DNA from: CBDDFQ01 sp965227035
GTDB lineage: Bacteria; Pseudomonadota; Gammaproteobacteria; Burkholderiales; Burkholderiaceae_C
Length of the DNA stretch: 64,000 nucleotides
NCBI GenBank assembly: GCA_965227035.1
Contig: OZ245724.1
Span: forward strand, 3,410,001-3,474,000
Reading direction: 5' to 3'
The stretch's first letter is position 1; each line of letters opens with the position of its first letter. Position numbers and translations under genes: made by a program. Positions 34,731 through 43,128 of this stretch are shown piece by piece. The notes under the pieces are model-generated. The model was not told where the DNA came from, searched no databases, and saw only the letters and a program-made list of their open reading frames with translations.

Positions 34731-35519
34731 CTATTTGAAAGCTGCAAGGGCCAGACAGAGATCTGCCCAAGCCTTGGGTTTCTCTGTGAGACTGCGCATT
34801 AAATAAGCGGGGTGATAGCTCACCACGACCGGGATGGTCGCGGCGTCGGTAAGAACGCTGTGCACCTGCCCCCGAAGCTTGCCAAGAGGAAGCTGGGCGA
34901 GTTCGGGTGTGCCGGCCGCGAGGACCGACTGCGCAGCAAACCGACCCATCGCGAAAACGCCCTTGGGTCGCACCAACTCGATTTGTCGACGCAGGAACGG
35001 ATCGCCGCCAGCTTTGCCGGCGGCCTGCTTCGGAACATTGACGATGAACACCTGATCGCGATCGAGACCAACGGAGCGCAGCATGTTGTCGAACAACTTG
35101 CCCGCCTGACCGACGACCGGATCGCCCTGCGTGTCTTCGTTGTCGTCGGGCGCTTCTCCCACGATCAGCCAGTTGGCGGTGCGATTTCCGACACCAAGCA
35201 ACGCGTTTCTGCGGAGCTGCTCGATGCCGGTTCCAAGCGCCTGCGCCATGGCACCCTCAAACTGATCCCAATCCAGGCCATTGGTTTTTACGTAAGTAGG
35301 CGCTGACCCAGAAGGATGAGCGACCGGCGCCGGAGTACGCATTGCAGATGGCGGAGACGCAGGAACGGGAGACGCAGGTATGGGCGCTGGAACGGGCAAA
35401 GCTTCGCTATCGACAGTCGCAGCGACGGGGGCAGATCTGGGCTGCCAGACCGGCACGCCCATCTCCTCCAGCATGGCGCGATGGCGGTCGTCCAGATTCA
35501 AGCCCGCATCGAGACTCAT
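34731..35519 (-). CDS. Uracil-DNA glycosylase, family 4-like, lacking the iron-sulfur cysteines
   Basis: A 262-residue protein starting MSLDAGLNLDDRHRAMLEEMG. A Pro/Ala-rich linker covers residues 30-75. The catalytic domain has motif A VGEAPDDNEDTQGDPVVGQA from Gly121, then LFDNMLRSVGL and FIVNVPKQ, and motif B HPAYL at 236-240. Normal family 4 enzymes hold a 4Fe-4S cluster with four cysteines, two before motif A and two around KCRPP...C-x-PFLRRQ. Here these places read RRNALLGVGNR, VPKQAAGK and GGDPFLRRQ, and the only Cys is residue 255. The ATG overlaps the rimI stop by 4 bases (ATGA). Base-excision activity without the cluster is plausible but not shown. Confidence 0.85.
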   Translation of the reverse strand: MSLDAGLNLDDRHRAMLEEMGVPVWQPRSAPVAATVDSEALPVPAPIPASPVPASPPSAMRTPAPVAHPSGSAPTYVKTNGLDWDQFEGAMAQALGTGIEQLRRNALLGVGNRTANWLIVGEAPDDNEDTQGDPVVGQAGKLFDNMLRSVGLDRDQVFIVNVPKQAAGKAGGDPFLRRQIELVRPKGVFAMGRFAAQSVLAAGTPELAQLPLGKLRGQVHSVLTDAATIPVVVSYHPAYLMRSLTEKPKAWADLCLALAAFK

Positions 35520-35983
35520 AACTTCAGGCTCATCACGATGGCGTCTTCGCGGCCGCCGCCGACTGCCGGGTAGTACGCCTTGCGCGTCCCGACCCGGCGG
35601 TATCCGTGGCGCTCGTAAATGGCGAGTGCACGCTGGTTGCTCACGCGAACCTCCAGCCACAGCCATTGCGCGCCCTGACCGCGTGACCAGATCGCCAGTG
35701 CGTCCAGCAGCACGCGCGCCCAGCCTTGGCGCTGATAGATCGGAGACACGGTGAGGTTGAGCAGATGCACCTCCTCGATTCCCTTCATGGCCACGAAATA
35801 GCCCAGGATGAACGGCCCTGCGGTCAGAAGCTGCGCCTCGTAACCCGAGGCGAAGGAGTCGGTGAAGTTGTTTCGCGTCCACGGAATCTCGTAGGCGGCC
35901 CGCTCGATCAAAAGCACCTGATCGAGCCGACTCTCGGTCATGGGCTCGAATTGGGCTTCGACGGCGTTGAGGATGGCGCTCAT
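35516..35983 (-). CDS. rimI: Ribosomal protein bS18 alanine N-acetyltransferase RimI (GNAT family)
   Basis: A 155-residue GNAT acetyltransferase. The acetyl-CoA loop (motif A) is LTVSPIYQRQGWARVLLDAL, with QRQGWA in place of the common [RQ]xxG[LIV]G. The C-terminal part has VRVSNQRALAIYERHGYRRV and a Tyr pair, as in RimI. RimI acetylates the N-terminal alanine of ribosomal protein S18. It sits 3 bases after tsaB and overlaps the glycosylase gene, a tsaB-rimI-udg order that is common in proteobacteria and supports the name. Confidence 0.92.
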   Translation of the reverse strand: MSAILNAVEAQFEPMTESRLDQVLLIERAAYEIPWTRNNFTDSFASGYEAQLLTAGPFILGYFVAMKGIEEVHLLNLTVSPIYQRQGWARVLLDALAIWSRGQGAQWLWLEVRVSNQRALAIYERHGYRRVGTRKAYYPAVGGGREDAIVMSLKL

Positions 35984-35986
35984 AAG

Positions 35987-36757
35987 TTACCGGGGTGTAG
36001 ATGTCGGGATCGAGACCGCAGCCGCCGCCTGTTTTTCGGCGAGACGTTCGATCGTGGTCTTGGCGACTTTATCGCGGATGTAGAGGGGAAGCGCAAGCTC
36101 GGCAGGCATCGCGAGACCGGCTTGCAAAAGGGCTGGGGCCAAGCGCAAAAGAGCTGAAGCGGTCGGCAGGGCTGCCTGTCGGACCGACGACACAGGGCTG
36201 GGCAAGCGATGACCGTATTGCTCGAAAACGTTGCCCGCCAGAAGCCATCCCTCCGGAATATTCAAAGATTCCGGGCGCATCAAGGCGGTGTCGACATCGA
36301 GTTGCGCCTCGGCAGAGGTTTCGACCAGCGCGACATAAATTTCGTCCATGCGTGCGTCCAGCATGGAAACCACTCCGGCAACTCCGTAAGCACCATTAGC
36401 GCCATCAGCACCATCAGCACCATCAGCACCCGAATTTCCGGCGGCATGACGCGCTTCCTCGGCCACGATCAGAAGGGTGTTGACCGGCAAAACCGGAATG
36501 TTCGCCCCGAAAGCCAGGCCTTGCGCTACCGCACAGGCGGTCCGCAACCCGGTAAACGATCCGGGACCACGTCCGAACGCGATGGCGTCGAGTTCCGCCA
36601 TGGACAAGGACGCAGTCGCCATGAGCGATTGAATTGCGGGAATCAGCGTGGTGGAGGCCAGAGCCCCGCCGGGACCGGTCTGCTCGAAAACCTGACCGCG
36701 AGCCAGAAGGGCCACGGACATGGTTTCGGTGCTGGTATCGAAGGCGAGGATGTTCAT
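35987..36757 (-). CDS. tsaB: tRNA N6-threonylcarbamoyladenosine (t6A) biosynthesis protein TsaB
   Basis: A 256-residue ASKHA-fold protein of the TsaBDE complex that, with TsaC/Sua5, installs t6A37 in ANN-decoding tRNAs. The N-terminus ILAFDTSTETMSVALL is the family signature, and AFGRGPGSFTGLRTACAVAQ follows at residues 60-79. Residues 108-128 are a low-complexity insert rich in GAD/GAN, encoded by a 9-bp tandem repeat and absent from typical TsaB. It is a surface loop by position, so function is probably kept. The Sua5 partner gene is in the same window at 39489. Confidence 0.93.
   Translation of the reverse strand: MNILAFDTSTETMSVALLARGQVFEQTGPGGALASTTLIPAIQSLMATASLSMAELDAIAFGRGPGSFTGLRTACAVAQGLAFGANIPVLPVNTLLIVAEEARHAAGNSGADGADGADGANGAYGVAGVVSMLDARMDEIYVALVETSAEAQLDVDTALMRPESLNIPEGWLLAGNVFEQYGHRLPSPVSSVRQAALPTASALLRLAPALLQAGLAMPAELALPLYIRDKVAKTTIERLAEKQAAAAVSIPTSTPR
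36391..36426. repeat. 9-bp tandem repeat inside tsaB
   Basis: Four copies of a 9-base unit close to GCACCATCA run from 36391 to 36426; the last two are identical. Because the unit is a multiple of three, copy-number change would add or remove Gly-Ala-Asp-like triplets without frameshift. Confidence 0.85.
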
Positions 36758-36780
36758 GATGTGGTGCAGAAGCCCCTCCC

Positions 36781-36815
36781 GGAAGAACCCGGGAGGACCC
36801 GGAAGTACCCGGGAG
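36781..36815. repeat. Imperfect 15-bp direct repeat in the tsaB/dacB divergent space
   Basis: GGAAG[AT]ACCCGGGAG occurs at 36781-36795 and 36801-36815, separated by GACCC. Each copy contains the palindrome CCCGGG. It lies between the two divergent start codons and could be a regulator site or a replication slip; nothing decides between these. Confidence 0.4.
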
Positions 36816-36866
36816 AATGCGACGAAGCGCGGGCCGAGGGGTGATTATCGGCGCTAGACTGGCTCG

Positions 36867-38396
36867 ATGCCCTGCACTCGATCCGCTGTATTTGCTCCTC
36901 CCTCCCAATCTGCGCGCCGAATCTTTTCGGCAGGTTTTTTCGCTGCATGCTTTTTAGGCGCAGTCCCAACTCTGGCGCAGAGCCAAACACCGATTCAACC
37001 CCGCGCCGGCCTAGCGCTGCCGACCGGCAATCTGCCGCCGGAAGTCGATGCTGCGCTTGCGCGAGCCCGCGTACCGCGCGAGGCGGTCGCCATGATCGTG
37101 ACCGAAGTGCAGGGCCGCGAAACGCCCCGCGTGGTGTTCCGACCGGAGGCGCCCATGAATCCGGCGTCGGTCATGAAGCTGGTCACCACCTATTCGGCGC
37201 TGGAGCAGCTCGGATCGGCGTTCACATGGACCACCTCGGTCTACACCGACGGCCAGATTCGCAACGGCACTCTCGCCGGCAATCTGTATATCAAGGGCCA
37301 GGGCGATCCCAAGATGGTGGTCGAGCGGCTTTGGTTGCTGATGAGGCGAATCCAGGGGTTGGGCATTCGGCATATTTCCGGTGACATCGTGCTGGACCGC
37401 TCGTATTTCGACGCGACCGAACGCGACCCAGGAAGTTTCGACGGCGAGCCGCTGCGCCCGTACAACGTCGCACCTGACGCGCTTTTGCTGAACTACAAAT
37501 CTGTCGTGCTCACTTTCGTGCCCGATGCGGCATCCGGCGTCGTGCAGATATCGTCCGAGCCGCCCTTGGCCGCGGTGAACATTCCATCGACCGTTGCGCT
37601 CACTGCAACCCAGGGCGGACAGGTGAGCACGCAGGCTGCCTGCGGAGACTGGCGTGCAGGTCTTGCGGCCGATTTTTCCGACCCGAACCAGATCAGGTTC
37701 GCGGGCTCGTATCCCGCGTCCTGCGGGGAGCGCACCTGGCCGGTCGCGTATTCCGACCCCGCGAGTTTCGCCAGCCGCGCAGTTCTGGGAATGTGGCGTC
37801 AGCTAAACGGCCAGCTCGATGGCAAAGTACGCGACGGCAAGGTTCCCGCCGGTATGCGACCCGCATTCGAAGTGCAATCGCCGGCATTGTCGGAAGTCAT
37901 TCGCGACATCAACAAATACAGCAACAACACCATGGCCCAGCAGCTGTTCCTGACGCTGGGTTCAAGCGGCAGGCCCAATGATCCCGGCACGTTCGCAAGT
38001 GCTCGCGAATCGGTAAATGCCTGGTGGAAGCAGCGATTCGGCGTAGTGGACGGGCCGGTGCTGGATAACGGATCGGGACTCAGCCGCAGCGAACGAATTT
38101 CTGCGCAGTCGCTGAGCCGCATGCTTCAGGCTGCGTGGGCATCTCCGGTGATGCCTGAACTGATGTCATCGCTGCCGGTGACCGGTACCGACGGAACCCT
38201 TAAGCGCCGCACGGCGGCGACCGGCGCCGCGCATCTCAAAACCGGAAGCTTGCGCGATGTGGTGGCCATTGCCGGGTATGTGCTGGGTGCGAGCGGCAAG
38301 CGCTATGTGGTGGTCGCCATCGTGAACCACGCCAATGCTGGCGGTGCGCGACCTGCGCTGGATGCCCTGACCGAGTGGACGGCCAGGGATCTTTGA
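36867..38396 (+). CDS. dacB: D-alanyl-D-alanine carboxypeptidase/endopeptidase, PBP4 (DacB)
   Basis: A 509-residue periplasmic class C penicillin-binding protein that trims or cuts peptidoglycan peptides. A signal peptide ends near TLAQ (residue 38). The penicilloyl-serine motif is SVMK at residues 101-104, the second motif SNN at 352-354, and KTG at 458-460. The insertion domain between SxxK and SxN is present, so length is normal for PBP4. TAGACT stands six bases before the ATG with no Shine-Dalgarno sequence, so a leaderless start is possible. It is divergent from tsaB. Confidence 0.95.
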   Translation: MPCTRSAVFAPPSQSARRIFSAGFFAACFLGAVPTLAQSQTPIQPRAGLALPTGNLPPEVDAALARARVPREAVAMIVTEVQGRETPRVVFRPEAPMNPASVMKLVTTYSALEQLGSAFTWTTSVYTDGQIRNGTLAGNLYIKGQGDPKMVVERLWLLMRRIQGLGIRHISGDIVLDRSYFDATERDPGSFDGEPLRPYNVAPDALLLNYKSVVLTFVPDAASGVVQISSEPPLAAVNIPSTVALTATQGGQVSTQAACGDWRAGLAADFSDPNQIRFAGSYPASCGERTWPVAYSDPASFASRAVLGMWRQLNGQLDGKVRDGKVPAGMRPAFEVQSPALSEVIRDINKYSNNTMAQQLFLTLGSSGRPNDPGTFASARESVNAWWKQRFGVVDGPVLDNGSGLSRSERISAQSLSRMLQAAWASPVMPELMSSLPVTGTDGTLKRRTAATGAAHLKTGSLRDVVAIAGYVLGASGKRYVVVAIVNHANAGGARPALDALTEWTARDL

Positions 38397-38431
38397 GAAC
38401 GCTGGAGCAATCGAGCGCTACAGCGGCCGAA

Positions 38432-39376
38432 TTACCAGCGACCGCGAATCTTGGTAATCGCCTGATCGCCCCACTGGCGTTGAATGACGGGGTTCACGTG
38501 AATCTCGTCGGCAAACATCGACAAGCCGTAGTTCACACCGGAATCGAGCGTCGAGGTGTTGCACAGGCGCGAATTGACATACCCAACGCCCAGTCCGATG
38601 CCGTTCGTCGCATCGACGGAGGTGCAGGAAATTCCAGCAACGTTCGAGATGCCGTAGCCGCCGCCGAGGTCGGTCACCGAGTAATGCACCAGATGAAAGT
38701 AATAGGCGGCGTCGAGGTAGAGCACATTCGCGCCCAGGTCGACCATTCCAACCAGCAGCGCCGTGTTGAAGTTGGTCGAAGCGTTCGACAAAGCGGTGGT
38801 CTTGCCGATCCGGGTTGCCCAGGGCGTTTCGCCCAGGTTATAGACACCGCTGACCGCAACGTACTTTGCGCCTGCGTTGACCAGTCGGCGTACTTGCGCA
38901 GCGAGCTTGGTACCTGCCGCAGTTGCGTCGGCTTCGATGGTCGATGGCGAGGTGTTGTACAGGCCGATGAGTTCACCAACCCCCCCGTTCATGATCACCA
39001 GATCCTTGTCGCCAAAAGTTTTGCCTGCAAGGAAGGTGTCGATTTGAGCCTTGATGCTCGGATTGGAACCACCGGCCGCGTCGACCGTCGAATCGACACG
39101 CGCATTGACTTGCGCATATCCGAGGCCGCCGGAAGCGGAGGGCGTAATGGTCGCGTTGTAGGAGGCAGCGAGACGAGTCGTCCAGAGGTTTTGCGTGCCG
39201 TCGTTAACGGTGTAGACCGAGCCGGCTTGGCCCACATCGGTAAATGAGTCACCGAAGGTGATAACCCGCGAAGGCGACAGCGCCTGCACCACCGAGCCGC
39301 CACCGCAGCTCGCAACAAGGGCGCTGAGTGCGACAGCAGAGCAAATCACTGTGGCGCGTAACCAGTTTCGGTTCAT
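38432..39376 (-). CDS. SGNH/GDSL-type esterase lipoprotein
   Basis: A 314-residue protein. The N-terminus MNRNWLRATVICSAVALSAL leads into a lipobox-like ASCGGG, so it is probably lipid-anchored in the envelope. Block I is ITFGDSFTDVG (nucleophile Ser) and block V is ADEIHVNP with the Asp-x-x-His pair. The block III Gly-x-Asn-Asp is altered to NGGVGEL. GGAG 6 bases before the ATG at 39376 supports that start over the in-frame TTG twelve bases upstream. The substrate is unknown; lipid or polysaccharide ester cleavage is the family norm. It is convergent with dacB. Confidence 0.85.
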   Translation of the reverse strand: MNRNWLRATVICSAVALSALVASCGGGSVVQALSPSRVITFGDSFTDVGQAGSVYTVNDGTQNLWTTRLAASYNATITPSASGGLGYAQVNARVDSTVDAAGGSNPSIKAQIDTFLAGKTFGDKDLVIMNGGVGELIGLYNTSPSTIEADATAAGTKLAAQVRRLVNAGAKYVAVSGVYNLGETPWATRIGKTTALSNASTNFNTALLVGMVDLGANVLYLDAAYYFHLVHYSVTDLGGGYGISNVAGISCTSVDATNGIGLGVGYVNSRLCNTSTLDSGVNYGLSMFADEIHVNPVIQRQWGDQAITKIRGRW

Positions 39377-39488
39377 TCGAATCTCCAAAAAAACTTGGCG
39401 CTAGTTTAACGACGCCGAATAAAGCACATGTAAACCGCCCCAAACGTCCTTCAAGACGACCTTGAACGCACGGTCGACGCGGTTTGGA

Positions 39489-40469
39489 TCATGACGCAGC
39501 CGCTCGGGCCAGTCGGTCCCGAACGCCGTCCCACTCTTCCGCCTCGGGCGCAAGCTCAACCCAGATCAGGCGAACTCCGGCCGCGTCGAACTCGCGCAGC
39601 ACAGCGAATAGCTGGCGCGCGGTTTCAGTGGCGTCATCGGGCATGCGGCGCCGAATGATGTCGGGCGATTTCGTTTTGACGACTGCTCTCGAATAGACAG
39701 CAATCTTCGATGCCTTTTCTCCCAGCACGTCGAGCGCAGTCTGAAGCGCTTTCGCGTTCATCAAACGGACTTTTGCGTTGGGCGCGTAATGCGCCTCGAG
39801 CGTGCCCGGCGCTTTGGGTGCCACAGACGTTTCGACATCGCCGGAGTTGCCTGCAACCGCATCCACTTGAGCGCGCGTGATCGCGCCGGGACGCAGGACC
39901 ACCGGCGAGCCGCGAGTGCAATCGACGATGGTCGATTCGATTCCAACGTCGCAGGCGCCGCCATCGAGCACCAGCAGTTCGTCGCCGAATTCTTCCTGCA
40001 CATGCTTAGCGGTGGTCGGACTGACCCGGCCGAATTTGTTGGCGCTGGGAGCGGCCACGCCAGGCACTCCTCGACTTGCCGCAGCCACGAGCAGTGCGAC
40101 TGCAACCGGGTGAGACGGACACCGCAATCCGATCGAATCCTGTCCGCCCGCAGCTGCTTTCGCGACACCTGCGCGACGCGGAACGATTAGCGTCAGCGGC
40201 CCGGGCCAGAACGATTGCATCAACGCTTTCGCGAACGCCGGAATGTCGTCGGAAAAATGCTCGGCGTCCTCCGCGCAGGTCACATGGACGATGAGCGGAT
40301 GGTCGGCAGGGCGCCCTTTTGCCGCGAAGATTTTCGCGACTGCGGCTTCGCTGGTCGCATCTGCAGCCAAGCCGTATACCGTCTCGGTCGGCATGCCGAC
40401 CAGATCGCCGTTCGCAAGCGCTTCGGCAGCAGCGAGCACGTTCGCCTCTGTTCGCCCGTCGAGAATCAT
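39489..40469 (-). CDS. L-threonylcarbamoyladenylate synthase, Sua5/YwlC type
   Basis: A 326-residue two-domain enzyme that makes threonylcarbamoyl-AMP from Thr, bicarbonate and ATP for t6A synthesis. The YrdC domain starts with GDLVGMPTETVYGLAADATS and KIFAAKGRPADHPLIVHV. After a linker the C-terminal Sua5 domain is marked by APKAPGTLEAHYAPNAKVRL. It is the last gene of a purE-purK-sua5 operon, with a 14-base gap after purK. Its partner TsaB is encoded about 3 kb away. Confidence 0.95.
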   Translation of the reverse strand: MILDGRTEANVLAAAEALANGDLVGMPTETVYGLAADATSEAAVAKIFAAKGRPADHPLIVHVTCAEDAEHFSDDIPAFAKALMQSFWPGPLTLIVPRRAGVAKAAAGGQDSIGLRCPSHPVAVALLVAAASRGVPGVAAPSANKFGRVSPTTAKHVQEEFGDELLVLDGGACDVGIESTIVDCTRGSPVVLRPGAITRAQVDAVAGNSGDVETSVAPKAPGTLEAHYAPNAKVRLMNAKALQTALDVLGEKASKIAVYSRAVVKTKSPDIIRRRMPDDATETARQLFAVLREFDAAGVRLIWVELAPEAEEWDGVRDRLARAAAS

Positions 40470-40483
40470 TCGATCACCACGAA

Positions 40484-41668
40484 TCAGAACGCCTCGATGC
40501 CGAGGATTTTTGCGGCGCGAAGTGCCGTCGCCTTTGCCTGCTCTGCAGTCGGTGCGGTGATATTGAGATGGCCCATCTTGCGACCACGCTTCGCATCGCG
40601 CTTGCCGTACAGGTGAAGCTGCGCGCCACCGAGCGCCGCGATTTCATCCCACTTGGGCGTGCGCAGTTTGTCGCCGTCGAACCAGAGATCGCCAAGCAGA
40701 TTCAGCATGACTGCCGCGCTGTGCTGACGCGGTTGCGGCAGCGGCAATCCGGTCAGTGCACGCACCTGCAGATCGAACTGCGACACATCGCACGCATCGA
40801 TCGTGTAATGCCCGCTGTTGTGCGGGCGCGGAGCCATTTCGTTGACTATGAGCGAGCCATCCTGCAGCACGAAAAACTCGACGCAGAGAACTCCCACGTA
40901 GTCGATCTGCTGTGCAATCGAGCGCGCGCCGGCAATGGCCTGCACCGACTGGTCCATCGCGATGTTGCCTTCGTACACCTCGGTCACCGCAAGAATCCCG
41001 TCGCGATGCAGATTGCGTTGCACCGGGAACGACACCATGTCGCCGTCGCGTCCACGCACCACGATGACCGAGCACTCGAGAGCGAGCGGCAGCATTTTCT
41101 CGAGCACGCAAGGCACGCTCTTGAGCGAATTCCAGGCGTCCTGCAATTCCAGACGTGTCTTCACACGGATCTGGCCCTTGCCGTCGTAACCCATGCGCGA
41201 GGTTTTCAAAATGCCGGGCAAGAGATCGTCGGAAACCTTGTCGAGATCGACCGGTGTGTCGATGACCGCGTAAGGTGCGCAGGGCACGCCGCATCGCATC
41301 AGATTGGCTTTTTCTGCAGCACGATCCTGAGCGATCGCTACCGACTGCGCGCCTGGACTCACCACCAGTTTTTCGGCGAGCGCCGCCAGCGCGGGTGCCG
41401 GCACGTTTTCGAATTCGGTGGTGACCGCATCGCAAAGCGCAGCGAGCTTGTCGAGCGCAGTCGTGTCCATGTAATCGGCGACGATGTGGTGATGGCTCAC
41501 CAAACCGGCAGGACTTTGCGAATCGGGATCGAGCACAACTGTGAAGTAGCCCATCTGCTGCGCGGCGTGCACGAACATGCGGCCGAGCTGGCCGCCGCCA
41601 AGAACGCCGAGGGTTGCCGGACGTCCGTCGACATCGCCGGGAAGGATTGCGGGCAAACGATCGCTCAT
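40484..41668 (-). CDS. purK: N5-carboxyaminoimidazole ribonucleotide synthase
   Basis: A 394-residue ATP-grasp enzyme that carboxylates AIR with bicarbonate and ATP in purine synthesis. The N-terminus TLGVLGGGQLGRMFVHAAQQ is the PurK signature. The ATP-grasp region has GYDGKGQIRV, and FVLQDGSLIVNEMAPRPHNS is the Mg/ATP-binding loop. The ATG overlaps the purE stop by 4 bases (ATGA), coupling translation of the two enzymes that act in sequence. Confidence 0.97.
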   Translation of the reverse strand: MSDRLPAILPGDVDGRPATLGVLGGGQLGRMFVHAAQQMGYFTVVLDPDSQSPAGLVSHHHIVADYMDTTALDKLAALCDAVTTEFENVPAPALAALAEKLVVSPGAQSVAIAQDRAAEKANLMRCGVPCAPYAVIDTPVDLDKVSDDLLPGILKTSRMGYDGKGQIRVKTRLELQDAWNSLKSVPCVLEKMLPLALECSVIVVRGRDGDMVSFPVQRNLHRDGILAVTEVYEGNIAMDQSVQAIAGARSIAQQIDYVGVLCVEFFVLQDGSLIVNEMAPRPHNSGHYTIDACDVSQFDLQVRALTGLPLPQPRQHSAAVMLNLLGDLWFDGDKLRTPKWDEIAALGGAQLHLYGKRDAKRGRKMGHLNITAPTAEQAKATALRAAKILGIEAF

Positions 41669-42159
41669 GCCGATGGCGGCAGGGTCATCGCCTGAGCGGC
41701 CTGCGTTTGCTTGACGCGGTAGGCCGCGAGCTTTTTCTGGAGAGCTTCGTCGGTAGACGCCAGCATGGCCACCGCGAACAGCGCCGCATTGGCGGCCCCG
41801 GCAACGCCGATCGCAAATGTGGCAACCGGAATGCCCTTGGGCATCTGGACGATGGAATGGAGGGAATCGACTCCCTGAAGATGTTTGCTGGCTACCGGAA
41901 CGCCGAGAATCGGCACCGTGGTTTTGGAGGCCAACATGCCCGGCAAATGGGCCGCGCCGCCCGCACCTGCGATGATGGCGCGAAGCCCACGGCCGCTGGC
42001 GGCCTCGGCATAAGCGAACATTTCATCGGGCATGCGGTGTGCGGACACCACGCGAGCTTCGTTCGCAATGCCGAATTCATCGAGAATCTGCACTGCATGC
42101 TGCATGGTGTCCCAGTCGGAGCTGGAACCCATGACAACGCCAATCTGGATTTGAGTCAT
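41665..42159 (-). CDS. purE: N5-carboxyaminoimidazole ribonucleotide mutase
   Basis: A 164-residue class I PurE that converts N5-CAIR to CAIR. The substrate loop GVVMGSSSDWDTMQHAVQIL and the catalytic-His segment VVSAHRMPDEMFAYA are intact, as are AIIAGAGGAAHLPGMLASKT and GVPVAS. It is first in the purE-purK-sua5 operon. TAAAAT lies six bases before the ATG, and no Shine-Dalgarno sequence is visible, so the message may be leaderless. Confidence 0.97.
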   Translation of the reverse strand: MTQIQIGVVMGSSSDWDTMQHAVQILDEFGIANEARVVSAHRMPDEMFAYAEAASGRGLRAIIAGAGGAAHLPGMLASKTTVPILGVPVASKHLQGVDSLHSIVQMPKGIPVATFAIGVAGAANAALFAVAMLASTDEALQKKLAAYRVKQTQAAQAMTLPPSA

Positions 42160-42195
42160 GTTTGAATTTTACGTTTTCACCCTGAAGTAACTGTA

Positions 42196-43095
42196 ATGAT
42201 CGACGTCACCGTAGAAAATTTCGAAGCCGAAGTCATTTCGGCCTCCATGTCCACCCCCGTCCTGGTCGACTTCTGGGCCGAATGGTGCGGACCCTGCAAA
42301 TCGCTCGGTCCCATCCTCGAAAAGCTGGAAGTTGCCTACGAAGGCCGGTTCAAGCTGGTCAAGATCAATGCCGACGAACAGCAGGAACTGGGTGCCGCTT
42401 TCGGCATCAAGAGCCTGCCCACCTGCATCCTGCTCATGAACGGTCAGCCCGTCGATGGCTTCATGGGCGCGATTCCCGAAGGCAAGGTCAAGGAATTTCT
42501 CGACAAGCACGTGCCGCCGGCTGAAGAGCCTGGCGAAGGAGCAGACGAGGAACCGGTAGCTCCCGAAGCCGTCACCCCGGAAGCGGCACTCGAGAAACTG
42601 CAGCACGCGGTTGCCACCGACCCCGCCAACGACGACGCCCGATTCGAATACATCAAGCTCCTGCTGTTGGCAGGTCGTCTGGACGATGCCAAGGTAGCCT
42701 TTGCGCCTGTCATCGCCAAAACCGTGCTCGATCGGAGGCTCGACGCGCTGCAGCGCTGGATGGACGCGCTGGATCTGACCGAAGAAGCCAATCCAGACAA
42801 CGCCCCTGCCGCGCTGGACGCAAAAATTGCTACCAACAAACGCGACTTCGACGCCCGCTTCGCCAAAGCCCAATGGCTGATGGCCAACAACAAGTGGACC
42901 GACGCGATGGATGAGTTGCTCGAGATCCTGATGCGCGACAAATCCTGGGCCGACGAAAAAGCCCGCAAAACATACATCGCGATTCTCGAAATCATCGAGC
43001 CGCCCAAAGTGAAAGTGGCCGATGGTCAGATCCCGCCGGTCGATCCGGTAATCGCGACTTATCGCAGACGACTGAGTTCTGTTGTTCTGAGTTAA
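42196..43095 (+). CDS. Thioredoxin-domain co-chaperone, CnoX (YbbN)-like
   Basis: A 299-residue protein with an N-terminal thioredoxin domain (VLVDFWAEWCGPCKSLGPIL, Cys31 and Cys34) and a C-terminal TPR-like helical region after an acidic linker around residues 110-125. This domain order is that of CnoX/YbbN, a holdase that protects proteins from oxidation and passes them to GroEL or DnaK. The full CGPC motif suggests redox activity, unlike the E. coli form. It is divergent from purE and convergent with purC. Confidence 0.9.
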   Translation: MIDVTVENFEAEVISASMSTPVLVDFWAEWCGPCKSLGPILEKLEVAYEGRFKLVKINADEQQELGAAFGIKSLPTCILLMNGQPVDGFMGAIPEGKVKEFLDKHVPPAEEPGEGADEEPVAPEAVTPEAALEKLQHAVATDPANDDARFEYIKLLLLAGRLDDAKVAFAPVIAKTVLDRRLDALQRWMDALDLTEEANPDNAPAALDAKIATNKRDFDARFAKAQWLMANNKWTDAMDELLEILMRDKSWADEKARKTYIAILEIIEPPKVKVADGQIPPVDPVIATYRRRLSSVVLS

Positions 43096-43128
43096 ATAAA
43101 AATGGGCCTCGAAGGCCCGTTTTTATTT
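43094..43128. terminator. Bidirectional terminator between cnoX-like gene and purC
   Basis: GGGCCT (43104-43109) pairs with AGGCCC (43113-43118) around CGA, extended by A-rich and T-rich flanks. The stop codons of both convergent genes lie within or beside it. Confidence 0.9.

Noticed and set aside
36781..36815. Operator at the CCCGGG-containing direct repeat
   Set aside because: The repeat is real, but a 15-bp near-duplicate in a GC-rich gap is easily produced by slippage, and nothing ties it to a regulator; it is listed only as a repeat.
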